64,000 nucleotides of DNA from Caulobacter sp. Root1455 (GCF_001426905.1 NZ_LMFQ01000006.1:739-64738), one strand, 5' to 3'. Positions 8,612 through 18,296 are shown, counted from the stretch's first letter. Program-made: numbers and translations. Notes: a model not told the origin generated them from the sequence alone.

Positions 8612-9553
8612 ATGAGCGCCCCCGCTAGCGCCCCCACTGGCGTCCTGTCCCCGGCTCGGCTCACGCATCTCCAGCGGCTGGAAGCCGAGAGCATCCACAT
8701 CCTGCGCGAGGTGGCGGCCGAGTGCGAAAACCCGGTCATGCTGTATTCGATCGGCAAGGACAGCGCGGTGATGCTGCACCTGGCGGCCAAGGCCTTCTAT
8801 CCGTCCAAGCCGCCCTTCCCGCTGCTGCACGTCGACACGACCTGGAAGTTCCGGGCCATGTACGAGCTGCGCGACACCATCGCCCAGCAGCTGGGCTTCG
8901 ACCTGCTGGTCCACAAGAATCCCGAGGCCGAGGCGCGCGGCATCAATCCGTTCGACCACGGCAGCGCCCTGCACACCGATCTGTGGAAGACCGAGGGCCT
9001 CAAGCAGGCCCTGGCCAAGTACGGCTTCGACGCGGCCTTCGGCGGGGCCCGCCGCGACGAGGAGAAGAGCCGGGCCAAGGAGCGCGTGTTCAGCTTCCGC
9101 ACCACCGAGCAGCGCTGGGATCCCAAGGACCAGCGGCCCGAACTCTGGAAGCTCTACAACACCCGCAAGCACCCCGGCGAAAGCCTGCGGGTCTTCCCGA
9201 TCTCCAACTGGACCGAGTTGGACGTCTGGCAATACATCCACCTGGAGAACATCCCGATCGTGCCGCTGTACTTCGCGGCCGAGCGGCCGGTGGTCGAACG
9301 CGACGGCTCTCTGATCATGGTCGACGACGACCGCTTCCGACTGCGTCCGGGCGAGGTCCCGCAAATGAAGAGCGTGCGGTTCCGCACCCTGGGCTGCTAC
9401 CCGCTGACGGGCGCGGTCGAGAGCACCGCCTCCACCCTGCCCGAGGTCATCCAGGAGATGCTGCTGACCACCACCAGCGAGCGCCAGGGCCGGGTCATCG
9501 ACCATGACCAGTCCGCCTCGATGGAGAAGAAGAAGCAGGAAGGCTATTTCTAG
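8612..9553 (+). CDS. cysD: Sulfate adenylyltransferase small subunit
   Basis: The 313-residue protein belongs to the PP-loop ATP pyrophosphatase superfamily. The ATP-binding loop is [16 protein letters not shown] near residues 48-63, and downstream motifs [31 protein letters not shown] and [16 protein letters not shown] are diagnostic of CysD. With CysN it makes adenosine 5'-phosphosulfate from sulfate and ATP, the first step of sulfate assimilation. The ATG at 8612 gives the usual length near 300; an upstream frame start at 8543 would add 23 unconserved residues. The stop directly abuts the cysN start codon (TAG then ATG), so the subunits are probably translated together. Confidence 0.95.
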   Translation: MSAPASAPTGVLSPARLTHLQRLEAESIHILREVAAECENPVMLYSIGKDSAVMLHLAAKAFYPSKPPFPLLHVDTTWKFRAMYELRDTIAQQLGFDLLVHKNPEAEARGINPFDHGSALHTDLWKTEGLKQALAKYGFDAAFGGARRDEEKSRAKERVFSFRTTEQRWDPKDQRPELWKLYNTRKHPGESLRVFPISNWTELDVWQYIHLENIPIVPLYFAAERPVVERDGSLIMVDDDRFRLRPGEVPQMKSVRFRTLGCYPLTGAVESTASTLPEVIQEMLLTTTSERQGRVIDHDQSASMEKKKQEGYF

Positions 9554-11482
9554 ATGACCGCCGCCGCCCAAAACACGGTCTACAAGCCCTCCGACCTGAT
9601 CGCCGACGACATCGACGCCTATCTGGTCGCCCACCAGCACAAGTCGCTGCTGCGCTTCATCACCTGCGGCTCGGTGGACGACGGCAAGTCGACCCTGATC
9701 GGCCGTCTGCTCTACGACAGCAAGATGATCTTCGAGGACCAGATGGCGGCCCTCGAGGCCGACTCCAGACGGGTGGGCACCCAGGGCGGCGCGATCGACT
9801 TCGCCCTGCTGGTCGACGGCCTGGCCGCCGAGCGCGAGCAAGGCATCACCATCGACGTCGCCTACCGCTTCTTCGCCACCGACAAGCGCAAGTTCATCGT
9901 CGCCGACACCCCCGGCCATGAGCAGTACACGCGCAACATGGTCACCGGCGCCTCGACCGCCGACGCGGCCGTGATCCTGATCGACGCCCGCAAGGGCGTG
10001 CTGACCCAGACCCGTCGCCACAGCTACCTCGTCAAGCTTCTGGGCATCCGCCACGTAGTGCTGGCGGTGAACAAGATGGACCTGGTCGGCTGGGACAAGG
10101 CGACGTTCGACGCGATCGTCGCCGACTATCGCGCCTTCGCCGACCAGATCGCCCTGGCGACCTTCACCCCCATCCCGATCTCGGGCCTGACCGGCGCCAA
10201 CATGGCCTCGCGTGGCGAGGATTCGCCCTGGTATGCCGGCCCGATCCTGATGGACTGGCTGGAAGGCGTGGAGGTCGAGGACGACCTGCGCGGCCAGTCG
10301 TTCCGCATGCCCGTGCAGTGGGTCAACCGCCCCAACCTCGACTTCCGGGGTTTCTCGGGCCAGATCGCCGCCGGGACCGTCAAGCCGGGCGACCGAGTGA
10401 AGTCCCTGCCCTCGGGCCGCGAAAGCACCGTGGCGCGGATCGTCACCAAGCCCGACGACCTGGCCGAGGCCTATGCCGGCCAGTCGGTGACCCTCACTTT
10501 GGCCGACGAGATCGACGTCAGCCGCGGCGACATCCTGGTGGCCGCCGATGACCCGGTCGCCGTGGCCGGCCAGTTCGAGGCCACCGTCGTCTGGATGGAC
10601 GACGAGGCCCTGCCGCCCGGCCGCTCCTACCTGCTGAAGATCGGCACGCGGATGGTCGGGGCCAGCGTCACCGAGATCAAGCACCGGGTGAACGTCAACA
10701 CGCTGGAACACCTGGCGGCCAAGAAGCTGGAACTGAACGAGATCGGGTTGGTCAATCTCTCGCTGGACCAGGCCATCCCGTTCGAGCCCTACGCCAAGAA
10801 CCGCGACCTGGGCGGCTTCATCCTGATCGACCGGATCAGCAACCGCACCGTCGGGGCGGGCCTGCTGAATTTCGCCCTGCGCCGGGCCGACAACATCCAC
10901 TGGCAGCACACCGATGTCGGCAAGGCCTCGCGCGCCGCCCTGAAAGGCCAGCGCGGCCGGGTGGTCTGGCTGACGGGCCTGTCGGGCGCGGGCAAATCGA
11001 CGATCGCCAACCTGGTCGAGAAGCGCCTGCACGCCCTGGGCCGTCACACCTATCTGCTGGACGGCGACAACGTGCGCCACGGCCTCAACAAGAACCTCGG
11101 CTTCACCGAGGAGGACCGGGTCGAGAACATCCGCCGGGTCGCCGAGGTGGCCAAGCTGATGGTCGACGCCGGGCTGATCGTGCTGACCGCCTTCATCTCG
11201 CCGTTCCGGGCCGAGCGCCGGCTGGCGCGCGAGATCCTGCAAGACGGCGAGTTCGTCGAGGTGTTCGTCGACACTCCGCTGGCGGTGGCCGAGGAGCGCG
11301 ACGTCAAGGGCCTCTACAAGAAGGCGCGGGCGGGCCAGCTGAAGAACTTCACCGGCATCGACAGCCCCTACGAGGCGCCCGAAACGCCGGAGTTGCGGAT
11401 CGACACGACCCGGATGGACCCGGTCGCCGCCGCCGAGCGGATCGTCGCCTGGCTGGAAGGCGAGATCGACTACGAGATCTGA
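9554..11482 (+). CDS. cysN: Bifunctional sulfate adenylyltransferase GTPase subunit / APS kinase (CysN-CysC fusion)
   Basis: The 642-residue protein joins two enzymes. Residues 1-450 are an EF-Tu-like GTPase with P-loop [10 protein letters not shown] at 39-48, [12 protein letters not shown] and NKMDLVGW. Residues from about 465 are APS kinase with its own P-loop GLSGAGKST near 476-484, then [16 protein letters not shown] and [10 protein letters not shown]. The first part drives APS formation with CysD; the second phosphorylates APS to PAPS. This NodQ-like fusion is common in proteobacteria. A GC-rich hairpin follows 38 bp after the stop. Confidence 0.95.
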   Translation: MTAAAQNTVYKPSDLIADDIDAYLVAHQHKSLLRFITCGSVDDGKSTLIGRLLYDSKMIFEDQMAALEADSRRVGTQGGAIDFALLVDGLAAEREQGITIDVAYRFFATDKRKFIVADTPGHEQYTRNMVTGASTADAAVILIDARKGVLTQTRRHSYLVKLLGIRHVVLAVNKMDLVGWDKATFDAIVADYRAFADQIALATFTPIPISGLTGANMASRGEDSPWYAGPILMDWLEGVEVEDDLRGQSFRMPVQWVNRPNLDFRGFSGQIAAGTVKPGDRVKSLPSGRESTVARIVTKPDDLAEAYAGQSVTLTLADEIDVSRGDILVAADDPVAVAGQFEATVVWMDDEALPPGRSYLLKIGTRMVGASVTEIKHRVNVNTLEHLAAKKLELNEIGLVNLSLDQAIPFEPYAKNRDLGGFILIDRISNRTVGAGLLNFALRRADNIHWQHTDVGKASRAALKGQRGRVVWLTGLSGAGKSTIANLVEKRLHALGRHTYLLDGDNVRHGLNKNLGFTEEDRVENIRRVAEVAKLMVDAGLIVLTAFISPFRAERRLAREILQDGEFVEVFVDTPLAVAEERDVKGLYKKARAGQLKNFTGIDSPYEAPETPELRIDTTRMDPVAAAERIVAWLEGEIDYEI

Positions 11483-11519
11483 GGCGCGGGAGGCTCGAAG
11501 CGACCTGGAGTTTCCGGGC

Positions 11520-11542
11520 GCCCGTGTCGCCCGGACACGGGC
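11520..11542 (+). terminator. Hairpin downstream of cysNC
   Basis: GCCCGTGTC and GACACGGGC form a perfect 9-bp stem with a 5-base loop, 38 bp after the cysNC stop and before the next gene. There is no clear run of T after it (TTGCGCGTCTT), so termination efficiency is uncertain. Confidence 0.5.
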
Positions 11543-11611
11543 TTGCGCGTCTTGGGCCGCCCCCTATGGTGGCGCTTGCCGTTGATGGCGTCTGGTAAGG
11601 GGTCGGGTTGA

Positions 11612-12223
11612 ATGCATCGCTTCAAGGTCGCGACTGTCGCGGTTCTCATGCTCTTCAGCCTGGCCGCCTGCGGCAAGCCCAAGACGTTCGCCCCCTTGCC
11701 GGACGACATGGATCTGGGCGCCAAAGACGCCAAGATCACGGTCGTCGAATACGCCTCGGTCGGCTGCCCGGTCTGCGCGGCTTGGCAGAAGGAGGTCTAT
11801 CCGGCGTTCAAGGCCAAATATATCGACACCGGCAGGGTGCACTACGTGTTCCGCGAGATGCTGGTGGGCGGTGGTTCGGAAGTCACGGTGGCGTCCGCCG
11901 GCTTCCTGCTGGCCCGCTGCGCCGGGAAGGACAAGTATTTCGCGGTCAACGACGCGGTCTTCGCCAGCCACCCGGAGGTGTTGGACACCCCGCGCGAAAC
12001 CCTCCAGGGAATCGCCAAGTCGGCGGGCATGAGCGACGAGCAGTTCAACAAGTGCGTCACCGACGAGAAGCAGATCGAGGCGCTGAACAAGCGCGTGGAA
12101 AGCAACGCCCGCGACAACGAGATCAGCGCCACGCCCACCTTCGAGATCAACGGCAAGAAGCTTGAGCCGGGCTACCGCACGCTGGACGAGCTGGACGCGG
12201 CGATCGCGGCGGCGGGGACCTAA
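11612..12223 (+). CDS. DsbA-like thioredoxin-fold lipoprotein
   Basis: The 203-residue protein begins with a lipoprotein signal (hydrophobic run, then LAAC, lipidated Cys20) and carries a thioredoxin-fold active site GCPVC at residues 51-55 and the cis-proline region SATPTFEING near 170. The sequence TVVEYASVGCPVCAAW resembles the DsbA/DsbG-like thioredoxin_4 proteins. It probably acts as a thiol-disulfide oxidoreductase or isomerase in the periplasm, anchored to a membrane. Two further cysteines (in LARCAG and NKCVTD) lie in the helical insert. It is separated from cysNC by a hairpin and converges on the MFS gene, so it seems to be a single-gene unit. Confidence 0.85.
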   Translation: MHRFKVATVAVLMLFSLAACGKPKTFAPLPDDMDLGAKDAKITVVEYASVGCPVCAAWQKEVYPAFKAKYIDTGRVHYVFREMLVGGGSEVTVASAGFLLARCAGKDKYFAVNDAVFASHPEVLDTPRETLQGIAKSAGMSDEQFNKCVTDEKQIEALNKRVESNARDNEISATPTFEINGKKLEPGYRTLDELDAAIAAAGT

Positions 12224-12236
12224 GGGACGACGCCGT

Positions 12237-13436
12237 CTAGTCCAGCACGATCTGACGCGGCCTCAGCCGCGTCAGCCTCACCGCCCCGATCAGACCCAGG
12301 CCGCCCATCGCCGCCATGGCCAGGTAGCCCCGGGTTCCGAAGGCGTCGAACAGCGGTCCGGCCGCCAGCGTGCCGACGCCCAGCATGAAGCCGGCCGACA
12401 GGGCCGAGTTGATCGCCTGGGCGGCCGAGGCGCTCTGCGGCGGGGCCAGGCGCTCGATCAGCCGCAGCGAGGCCATGAAGCTGGCCGCGAAGGTCAGGGC
12501 GTGCAGGGCCTGCAGCGGGAACAGCAGCCACAGCGGCGGGGCGAAGGCGTAGGCGGTCCAGCGCAGCAGAGCCGCCGCCCCGCCCAGCACCAGCAGCTTC
12601 TCGGGCCCGACCTTGCGCCGCCACGGCTCGGCGAACCACATGAAGCCGACCTCGACGGCCACCCCGACGCCCCACAGCACGCCGATCATCGGGGCCGAGA
12701 TCCCCTGATGGCGCCAGAGCAGGGCCGAGAAGCCGTAATAGAAGGCGTGCGCCCCCTGGATCAGGCCGGCGGTGATCACGGCCAGCACGAAGGTCCTGTC
12801 GCGCAGCAGGCCGCCCAGGCCTTTCCAACGCTCGGCGCGGCCGAGCTGCGGGGCTCCAGCCTCATGGACGCGCTCGGGCGGCAGGATCAGGGCCGAGACC
12901 ACGGCCACGCCGATCGCCGCCGTGGTGATCCAGGCGACGATGACGCTGGGCGACATGACCGCCAGGATCGCCCCCATGGCCAGGTTGGCGACGATGAAGG
13001 CCGCCGAGCCCGCGCCGCGCGGCACGCCGTAATTGAAGCTGTCCAGCCGCGAGCGCCGCAGGGTGATCACGTCGATCAGCGGCGTCAGGGTGGTCAGGAA
13101 GGTCATCCCGACCAGCCAGCAGGCCAGCAAGCCCCAGAAGCCCGGCGCGGCCAGCATGGCCAGATAGCCGGCCGCCGCCCCCAGGGCCAGCAGGGCCAGG
13201 GGCGTCCGACGCAGGGTGAAGCCGTCGGCCCAGACCGCGAGCACCGGCCCGGTGAACGGCCGCGCCAGCATCGGCACGGCCAGGATCAGCCCGATCTCGG
13301 CCCCGGTCAGGCCGCGCGAGCGGAAATAGGTGGCGATGAACGGCAGGCTGACGCCGGTGCCGAGATAGGAGACGACGTAGAACAGGCCCAGGCGGGTTTG
13401 GGCGGAAAAGCGCCCTGCCCCCGCCTCGCTTGTCAC
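12237..13436 (-). CDS. MFS transporter, MFS_1-like (phenylpropionate-permease type)
   Basis: The 399-residue protein has about twelve hydrophobic segments and begins, after a short polar leader, with RLGLFYVVSYLGTGVSLPFI, the pattern of the LacY/HcaT-like group (substrate-proton symport or efflux across the inner membrane). RSRGLTGAEIGLILAVPML matches the loop after the second helix. The substrate cannot be told. The start is GTG 13436, one base after the metG stop, so it may be co-transcribed with metG although the functions are unrelated. Confidence 0.82.
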   Translation of the reverse strand: MTSEAGAGRFSAQTRLGLFYVVSYLGTGVSLPFIATYFRSRGLTGAEIGLILAVPMLARPFTGPVLAVWADGFTLRRTPLALLALGAAAGYLAMLAAPGFWGLLACWLVGMTFLTTLTPLIDVITLRRSRLDSFNYGVPRGAGSAAFIVANLAMGAILAVMSPSVIVAWITTAAIGVAVVSALILPPERVHEAGAPQLGRAERWKGLGGLLRDRTFVLAVITAGLIQGAHAFYYGFSALLWRHQGISAPMIGVLWGVGVAVEVGFMWFAEPWRRKVGPEKLLVLGGAAALLRWTAYAFAPPLWLLFPLQALHALTFAASFMASLRLIERLAPPQSASAAQAINSALSAGFMLGVGTLAAGPLFDAFGTRGYLAMAAMGGLGLIGAVRLTRLRPRQIVLD

Positions 13437-13437
13437 C

Positions 13438-15147
13438 CTATTCCGCCCCGCCGAACCGCGCGGTCCACTCGGCGATCTGCTCGTCCTCGATCTTCTTGAA
13501 CAGCACTTCCGGCGCGCGGACCGACAGGCCGACCGGCAGGCTCGACAGTTCGGCGGCGGCGTCGTTCGACGGCCAGGCCGGCGGCCAGGACAGCTGGAAG
13601 GCCTCGGCGATCTTCTCGGCCGCGAACGGGATGAACGGCGCGGAGATGCGGGCGTACAGCGCCGCCAGGTTCAGGGCGGTGCGGACGATCACGGCGGCGC
13701 GGTCTCGGTCGGTCTTGATCGCCGTCCACGGGGCGGCTTCCTGCAGGTACTCGTTGCCCACCACCCACAGGGCGCGCAGGGCCTGGGCGCTCTTGCGCAC
13801 CTCGATGGAGTCCATCTGCTCGGCCAGATCGGCCAGGCGGGCGGCGACATCGGCGTAGAGCTTCTCCTCAAGCGGGCCGGGGGCGCCGCCGTCGGGGATC
13901 ACGCCGTCGAACTTGCTCTCCGTGAACTTCAGGATGCGGTTGACGAAGTTGCCCAGCACGTCGGCCAGGTCGCGGTTCACGGCGCTGGCGAACTGCTCCC
14001 AGGTAAAGGCCGTGTCGCTGCTCTCGGGCGAATTGGAGGTCAGGTACCAGCGCCACAGGTCGGGCGGCAGGATCGCCAGCGCGACGTCCATGAACACGCC
14101 GCGCTGGTTGCTGGTCGAGAACTTGCCGCCGTACCAGTTCAGCCAGTTGAAGGCCTTGAGCATGTCGACGCTCTTCCACGGCTCTTCCGAGCCGAGGATC
14201 GTGGCCGGGAAGCTGACCGTGTGGAACGCGACGTTGTCCTTGCCCATGAACTGGACGTAGCGGACGTCCTGCGCCCCTTCGTCGGTGCGCCACCACGACT
14301 TCCAGTCGCGATCGGCGCCGGCCTCGGCCCATTCCTGGGTGGCGGCGATGTATTCGATGGGGGCGTCGAACCAGACGTAGAAGACCTTGTCCTCGAAGCC
14401 CGGACGCGGGAACTCGCCCTTGGTCACCGGGATGCCCCAGGCCAGGTCGCGGGTGATGCCGCGGTCGATCAGGCCTTCGTCCAAGTGCTTGTAGGCGATC
14501 GACTTGGCCAGCAGCGGCCAGTCGCCGTGGGCGTCGACCCAGGCGCGGATCTTCTCGGCCATCTTGGTCTGGAGCAGGTAGAGGTGGCGAGTGTCGCGCA
14601 CCTCCAGGTTCCGCGAGCCGGAGATCACCGAATAGGCGTTCTTCAGGTCGGTCGGGTCCAGCAGGTTGCCGCAGTTGTCGCACTGGTCGCCGCGGGCCTT
14701 CTCGAAGCCGCAGTGCGGGCAGGTGCCCTCGATGTAGCGGTCGGGCAGGAAGCGCTTGTCGTCGATGGAATAGACCATCTGGTCGACGCGTTCCTCGATC
14801 AGGCCGCGCGCTTCGAGCACCTCGCAGAAGTGCTGGGTCAGGCGATGGTTCTGCGGCGAGGACGAGCGGCCGAAATGGTCCCACGACAGGCCGAACGCGC
14901 GGCCCACGTCGTGCTGCAGCACGTGCTGCTCGGCGCAGTAGGTGGCCACGTCCTGGCCGGCGGCGGCGGCGGCCAGCTCGGCCGGGGTGCCGTGCTCGTC
15001 GGTGGCGCAGATATAGAGGGTGTCGTTGCCCCGCGCGCGCTGGAAGCGGGCGTAGACGTCGGCCGGCAACATCGATCCCGCCAGATTGCCCAGGTGCTTG
15101 ATGCCGTTGATGTACGGCAGGGCGGAGGTGATCAGGATGCGGGCCAT
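13438..15147 (-). CDS. metG: Methionyl-tRNA synthetase
   Basis: This 569-residue class I aminoacyl-tRNA synthetase starts [21 protein letters not shown], where HLGN replaces the HIGH motif. A zinc-binding insert has CPHC and CDNC near residues 140-160. The second signature reads KFSTS (in [13 protein letters not shown]) rather than KMSKS. It charges tRNA(Met) and initiator tRNA in the cytoplasm. No C-terminal tRNA-binding (EMAP-like) domain is present, consistent with the length. The ATG at 15147 was chosen because the motif-bearing N-terminus begins there; a start at 15180 adds 11 unconserved residues. Upstream lies a 1.3-kb repeat-filled gap. Confidence 0.95.
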   Translation of the reverse strand: MARILITSALPYINGIKHLGNLAGSMLPADVYARFQRARGNDTLYICATDEHGTPAELAAAAAGQDVATYCAEQHVLQHDVGRAFGLSWDHFGRSSSPQNHRLTQHFCEVLEARGLIEERVDQMVYSIDDKRFLPDRYIEGTCPHCGFEKARGDQCDNCGNLLDPTDLKNAYSVISGSRNLEVRDTRHLYLLQTKMAEKIRAWVDAHGDWPLLAKSIAYKHLDEGLIDRGITRDLAWGIPVTKGEFPRPGFEDKVFYVWFDAPIEYIAATQEWAEAGADRDWKSWWRTDEGAQDVRYVQFMGKDNVAFHTVSFPATILGSEEPWKSVDMLKAFNWLNWYGGKFSTSNQRGVFMDVALAILPPDLWRWYLTSNSPESSDTAFTWEQFASAVNRDLADVLGNFVNRILKFTESKFDGVIPDGGAPGPLEEKLYADVAARLADLAEQMDSIEVRKSAQALRALWVVGNEYLQEAAPWTAIKTDRDRAAVIVRTALNLAALYARISAPFIPFAAEKIAEAFQLSWPPAWPSNDAAAELSSLPVGLSVRAPEVLFKKIEDEQIAEWTARFGGAE

Positions 15148-15218
15148 GGGTCTTCCGGGGGAGTCGAGGAGCGGTTGCATATAGAAGGCCCCGGGCGGAA
15201 ACGAAAGCTCGGTGCGGT

Positions 15219-15352
15219 CCTCCCCCCGTGGGGGGAGGCGATCGCGCAGCGATCGGTGGGGGGGGTTGTTGGATCGTTGATCGTGGGTCTGGCCATCGGC
15301 CGATCACGCCCCCCTCCGTCGGCTGCGCCGACACCTCCCCCACGGGGGGAGG
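15219..15352. repeat. BIME-like element, family A
   Basis: Two inverted palindromic arms (CCTCCCCCCGTGGGGGGAGG at the left end, a similar arm at the right) flank a spacer with GATCG and GGCCATCGGCCGATCAC. The same arrangement and related spacer occur at 25555-25682 and 51623-51766. Confidence 0.75.
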
Positions 15353-15370
15353 ACCTTCGTGCGGCGAACG

Positions 15371-15489
15371 CTTGCCCCCTACGGACCGCTTCGCGGTCGT
15401 CTTCCCCCGGAGGGGGAAGAGGTTCCGTGCGCGCGTCCTCCGCCCCCTGTGGGGGCGGACAGACCGCGAAGCGGTCAGGTGGGGGCAAG
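15371..15489. repeat. BIME-like element, family A variant
   Basis: The arms CTTGCCCCCTACGGACCGC and its inverted counterpart near 15467-15489 enclose two internal hairpins (CTTCCCCCGGAGGGGGAAG and TCCGCCCCCTGTGGGGGCGG). It follows the preceding element within 20 bp. Confidence 0.65.
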
Positions 15490-15597
15490 TGTGCGCGGGC
15501 ACGGCTTTTCAAGCTCACGCGATCTCTCGCTGAGGGAATGGAAAGGGTCGCGGAGCGCCGGACACCGTCCGGAGTTTGAAAAAGAATACCGTTTCGA

Positions 15598-15768
15598 CGA
15601 AGCCTGACGCTCCGCGCGGTCGTTATCCGGAAGCTCGCGACGCTGAGCCCTGTTAGGGCCTCGCCGCCTTGAAGCCTCCGACACGAAGCCTGACGCTCCG
15701 CGCGGTCGTTATCCGGAAGCTCGCGACGCTGAGCCCTGTTAGGGCCTCGCCGCCTTGAAGCCTCCGAC
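15598..15768. repeat. Tandem duplication of an 86-bp unit
   Basis: The unit from 15598 to 15683 (starting CGAAGCCTGACGCTCC, ending CCTCCGACA) is repeated from 15684, identical through at least 15768, offset exactly 86 bp. Each unit contains GAGCCCTGTTAGGGCCTC, which can form a hairpin. Only two copies are present and there is no spacer between them. Confidence 0.9.
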
Positions 15769-16117
15769 GGGCGGGCCAGGTCAACGAACCCCGGTCCCGG
15801 ACCGCGGGCGCTAAACGCCCACCTGTTGTTCTCCCGGCCCTCACGCCACGTCGTATCTGTGTTCCATGCCCGACCGGCACCAGAGACATGAGGTTTGATG
15901 TTGTCCCTACACACGCGGACAAACACCGCCGACAGAGCTTCCCGCTCGATCGCCCCCCGCCGCCGCATCGGTCGCTGGCCATGCGCCCTTTCCCCGCGAC
16001 GAGGTGAGACAAGGATACGGGAGCTTTGGAGGGCGAGGACCAAATCGGGTCGAGAAAGTTCAGGGCGTTGAAATCGCCGGGGTTTGTTCGCTATGCGCCG
16101 AGCGTAAGCGCCAAAAC

Positions 16118-16288
16118 CCTCTCCCGGAGGGGAGAGGGCGGGGCCCGCCGCGCAGCGGTGGGAGGGTGAGGGGTTAGGAACGTCGGCCGGCGTGCCGGCA
16201 GGGCGCCCGCGTGAAACCGGACAGGGCGTCCCCCCTCTCCCTCCCACGCCTGCGGCGCGGGTCCCTCCCTCTCCCCTCCGGGAGAGGG
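16118..16288. repeat. Palindromic repeat pair, family C
   Basis: CCCTCTCCCGGAGGGGAGAGGG near 16118-16138 and CCCTCTCCCCTCCGGGAGAGGG near 16267-16288 are end arms; inside, GTGGGAGGGTGAGGGG and its inverse CCCCTCTCCCTCCCAC form a second layer. It resembles paired REP elements of GC-rich alphaproteobacteria. Confidence 0.65.
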
Positions 16289-16453
16289 TTCAAAGAAGCG
16301 TCCTTATCTTCATCAAAAAGCTCGGCGGGAGCCTCGTGGCGTTTCCCATGGGGGCTGGGGACATGCGACGCCGTGAGCGCTTTGAGGGAAAAGCGGCCAG
16401 GCGGTGGCGTGCCCGGCGCTCCCGCCACCTCCCGGGGGGGAGGATCTCGTGGG

Positions 16454-16798
16454 TCAGCCGCCGACCCCGCGCAAGGCCCTGGCCTGGCGTTGCGACAGCT
16501 TGGATTCAACCTCGTCGCGGATGTCGATGCGGCAGGCCTTGGCCGACCAGCGATCGAGCCCCTCGGTCCGGGCGCGGGCGTCGCAGACCGCCTCGCGGGC
16601 GGCTTCGATGCGGGCCTTGAGCACACGCGCGTCATCGGGGCGGGAAAGGTCCAGGTCGCCGACCGGGATGGTGGCCAGCACCACGGGCTGGGCGGGCGCC
16701 GCCTGGGCGGCCTGGGTCAGGCCCAGCGCCGACAGGGCGACCAGAACCGCCAGGCCTGGCGCCGCGACCGTCGAACGCTTGACGATGAACCGGCTCAT
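16454..16798 (-). CDS. UrcA family exported protein
   Basis: The 114-residue protein has a cleavable signal peptide (about residues 1-33, ending LTQAAQAAPA) and then the pattern VPVGDLDLSRPDDARVLKARIEAA followed by AVCDA and ACRIDIRDE, typical of UrcA-family proteins found in Caulobacterales and Sphingomonadales. Two cysteines in the mature part are likely to form a disulfide in the periplasm. The biochemical role of the family is not established. An AT-rich region with a large dyad lies directly upstream and probably holds its promoter. Confidence 0.8.
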   Translation of the reverse strand: MSRFIVKRSTVAAPGLAVLVALSALGLTQAAQAAPAQPVVLATIPVGDLDLSRPDDARVLKARIEAAREAVCDARARTEGLDRWSAKACRIDIRDEVESKLSQRQARALRGVGG

Positions 16799-16868
16799 GT
16801 TGATCTCCCCTGTCCTCGCGACGCCGTCCGCGTCGCCTTCGAGGGGTAGAATGGCCAGGTTATTTCAC

Positions 16869-16904
16869 GAATACTCGTTACGTCTGCTTCATGACGTCGT
16901 ATTC
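16869..16904. promoter_or_regulatory. Dyad symmetry in the urcA upstream region
   Basis: GAATAC (16869-16874) and ACGTC (16880-16884) are mirrored by GACGT (16893-16897) and GTATTC (16899-16904). The dyad lies about 70-105 bp upstream of the urcA-like gene, in the most AT-rich stretch of the neighbourhood. It may be an operator or an upstream hairpin. Confidence 0.35.
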
Positions 16905-16928
16905 ATAGAATGAACGAGATGTAATCTT

Positions 16929-18296
16929 CTAACGCGAAGAAGAAGTCAGGCGAGCTTCCTTGACCGGCGGCTTCTCCAGCGCCTGGTAGACCACCGTGCG
17001 GGTGGTGGCGTCCAGGCCCGAGCCCACGCCGCCCAGGCGCTGGATCATGCCGATGAAGAACAGGTCGTTGGCGGGGTCGATCCAGAACCAGGTGCCGGCG
17101 CTGCCGCCCCAGCTGATCGTGCCCGGACCGACGGGCGCGCCGGACAGGTGCGGGTCCACCGCCACGGCCACGTCCAGGCCGTAGCCCATGCCCGCGCCGA
17201 ACGGGAACGGCTTCGGCTCGGGCCGCAGCACGCCGGCCGTGCCGTTAGTGGTGACCAGGAAGCTGGGCGGCAGGTGGTTGAGCCGCATCAGGGCCACCGT
17301 CTCGGGCCGCAGGACGCGCACGCCGTCCAACTCGCCGCCGTTCAGGATCATCTGGGCGAAGCGGGCGAAATCGCCGGCGGTGGACAACAGCCCTCCCCCG
17401 CCCGACGGCGCGCCCGGCGGCCGGGAAACGTCGCGCCACGGCCCCTCGACGGCCGGCGCCAGCTTTCCGGTGACCGGGTCGCCGTCATACAGCGCGGCCA
17501 CGCGGGGCAGCTTCTCGGGCGGCGCCCAGAAGGCGGTGTCGCTCATGCCCAGGGGCTGGAAGATCCGCTCCTCCATGAACACCGGCAGGGGCTGGCCCGA
17601 CAGGCGCTCGACGATCAGGCCCTGCAGGTCGGCGGCGACGCTGTAGCGCCACATCACGCCGGGCTGGGCGTACATCGGCAGCATGGCCACCTTCTCGACC
17701 AGGTGCTGCAGGCTGTCGGACTGCAGCACGCCGGCCCGATAGTAGGCCTGGTCGGCCAGGCTGGCCGGATCGTCGGCCAGGCCGTAGGCGAAGCCGGCCG
17801 TGTGGGTCATCAGCTCGCGCATGGTCGGCGAGCGGCTGACCGGGTTAAGGATCGGCCGTCCCTCGGCGTCGACGCCCGAGGCGACGCGCAGATTGGCCAG
17901 CTCGGGCAGGTATTTGGTGACCGGGTCGTCCAGCTTCCACTTGCCCTCATCGTAGAGGACCAGCATCGCCACCCCGGTGACCGCCTTGGTCTCGGAGCGG
18001 ATGCGGAAGATGGCGTCGGCGGGCATGGCCTCGCCGGTTTCCAGGCTGCGCTTGCCGAAGGTCTTCATCGACACGACGCTGCCGTGGCGGCCCAGCACGG
18101 TGACGCCGCCAGCGATCTGGCCCTGGTCGACCAGGGTCTGCATCGTCTCGTCCAGCTTCCTGAGCCGCTCGACCGAGAAGCCCGCCGCCTCCGGCTTGGC
18201 CGCCGGCAGCGGGGGCGCGGCGCTCACGGACCCGGCCGCCGCCAAACCCAGCAGCCCGACCAGAGCGCCGGCGGTGCGCTTCAACACCGCATTCAT
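16929..18296 (-). CDS. Serine hydrolase of the class C beta-lactamase / esterase family
   Basis: The 455-residue protein has a signal peptide (about residues 1-27, ending GSVSAAPP) and a beta-lactamase-related domain. The nucleophile motif is S101-E-T-K104 (IRSETKAVTG) and the tyrosine motif is YSV in MWRYSVAADLQG. Relatives are periplasmic esterases, D-aminopeptidases or penicillin-binding-like enzymes more often than resistance enzymes, so activity on beta-lactams should not be assumed. I chose ATG 18296, because the alternative start at 18314 lies inside an inverted repeat (18308-18349). No clear operon partner. Confidence 0.85.
   Translation of the reverse strand: MNAVLKRTAGALVGLLGLAAAGSVSAAPPLPAAKPEAAGFSVERLRKLDETMQTLVDQGQIAGGVTVLGRHGSVVSMKTFGKRSLETGEAMPADAIFRIRSETKAVTGVAMLVLYDEGKWKLDDPVTKYLPELANLRVASGVDAEGRPILNPVSRSPTMRELMTHTAGFAYGLADDPASLADQAYYRAGVLQSDSLQHLVEKVAMLPMYAQPGVMWRYSVAADLQGLIVERLSGQPLPVFMEERIFQPLGMSDTAFWAPPEKLPRVAALYDGDPVTGKLAPAVEGPWRDVSRPPGAPSGGGGLLSTAGDFARFAQMILNGGELDGVRVLRPETVALMRLNHLPPSFLVTTNGTAGVLRPEPKPFPFGAGMGYGLDVAVAVDPHLSGAPVGPGTISWGGSAGTWFWIDPANDLFFIGMIQRLGGVGSGLDATTRTVVYQALEKPPVKEARLTSSSR

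Larger units (their letters stand above)
15148..16453. other. 1.3-kb gene-free region with several repeats
   Basis: No ORF here has convincing protein character; the long frames run through GC-rich palindromes and change sense across repeat boundaries. It contains two BIME-like elements (15219-15352, 15371-15489), an 86-bp tandem duplication (15598-15768) and a third palindromic element (16118-16288). The stretch 15770-16115 has no recognised feature and could hold a small RNA, but I could not identify one. Confidence 0.6.

Noticed and set aside
7946..11242. A 1098-codon open frame on the minus strand across the tipN start, cysD and cysNC
   Set aside because: It is antisense to well-defined cysD and cysNC; high GC content keeps antisense frames open, and the translation has no recognisable domain.
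15598..15768. CRISPR-like array
   Set aside because: Only two copies of 86 bp with no spacers; direct tandem duplication, and no cas genes nearby.
15132..16247. A 371-codon minus-strand frame through the repeat region upstream of metG
   Set aside because: It is formed by the palindromic repeats and the 86-bp duplication; the translation repeats the same phrase twice and has no domain.
16929..18296. A resistance beta-lactamase
   Set aside because: SxxK and YxN-type motifs are shared with many esterases and peptidases; length and context do not support a dedicated resistance gene.
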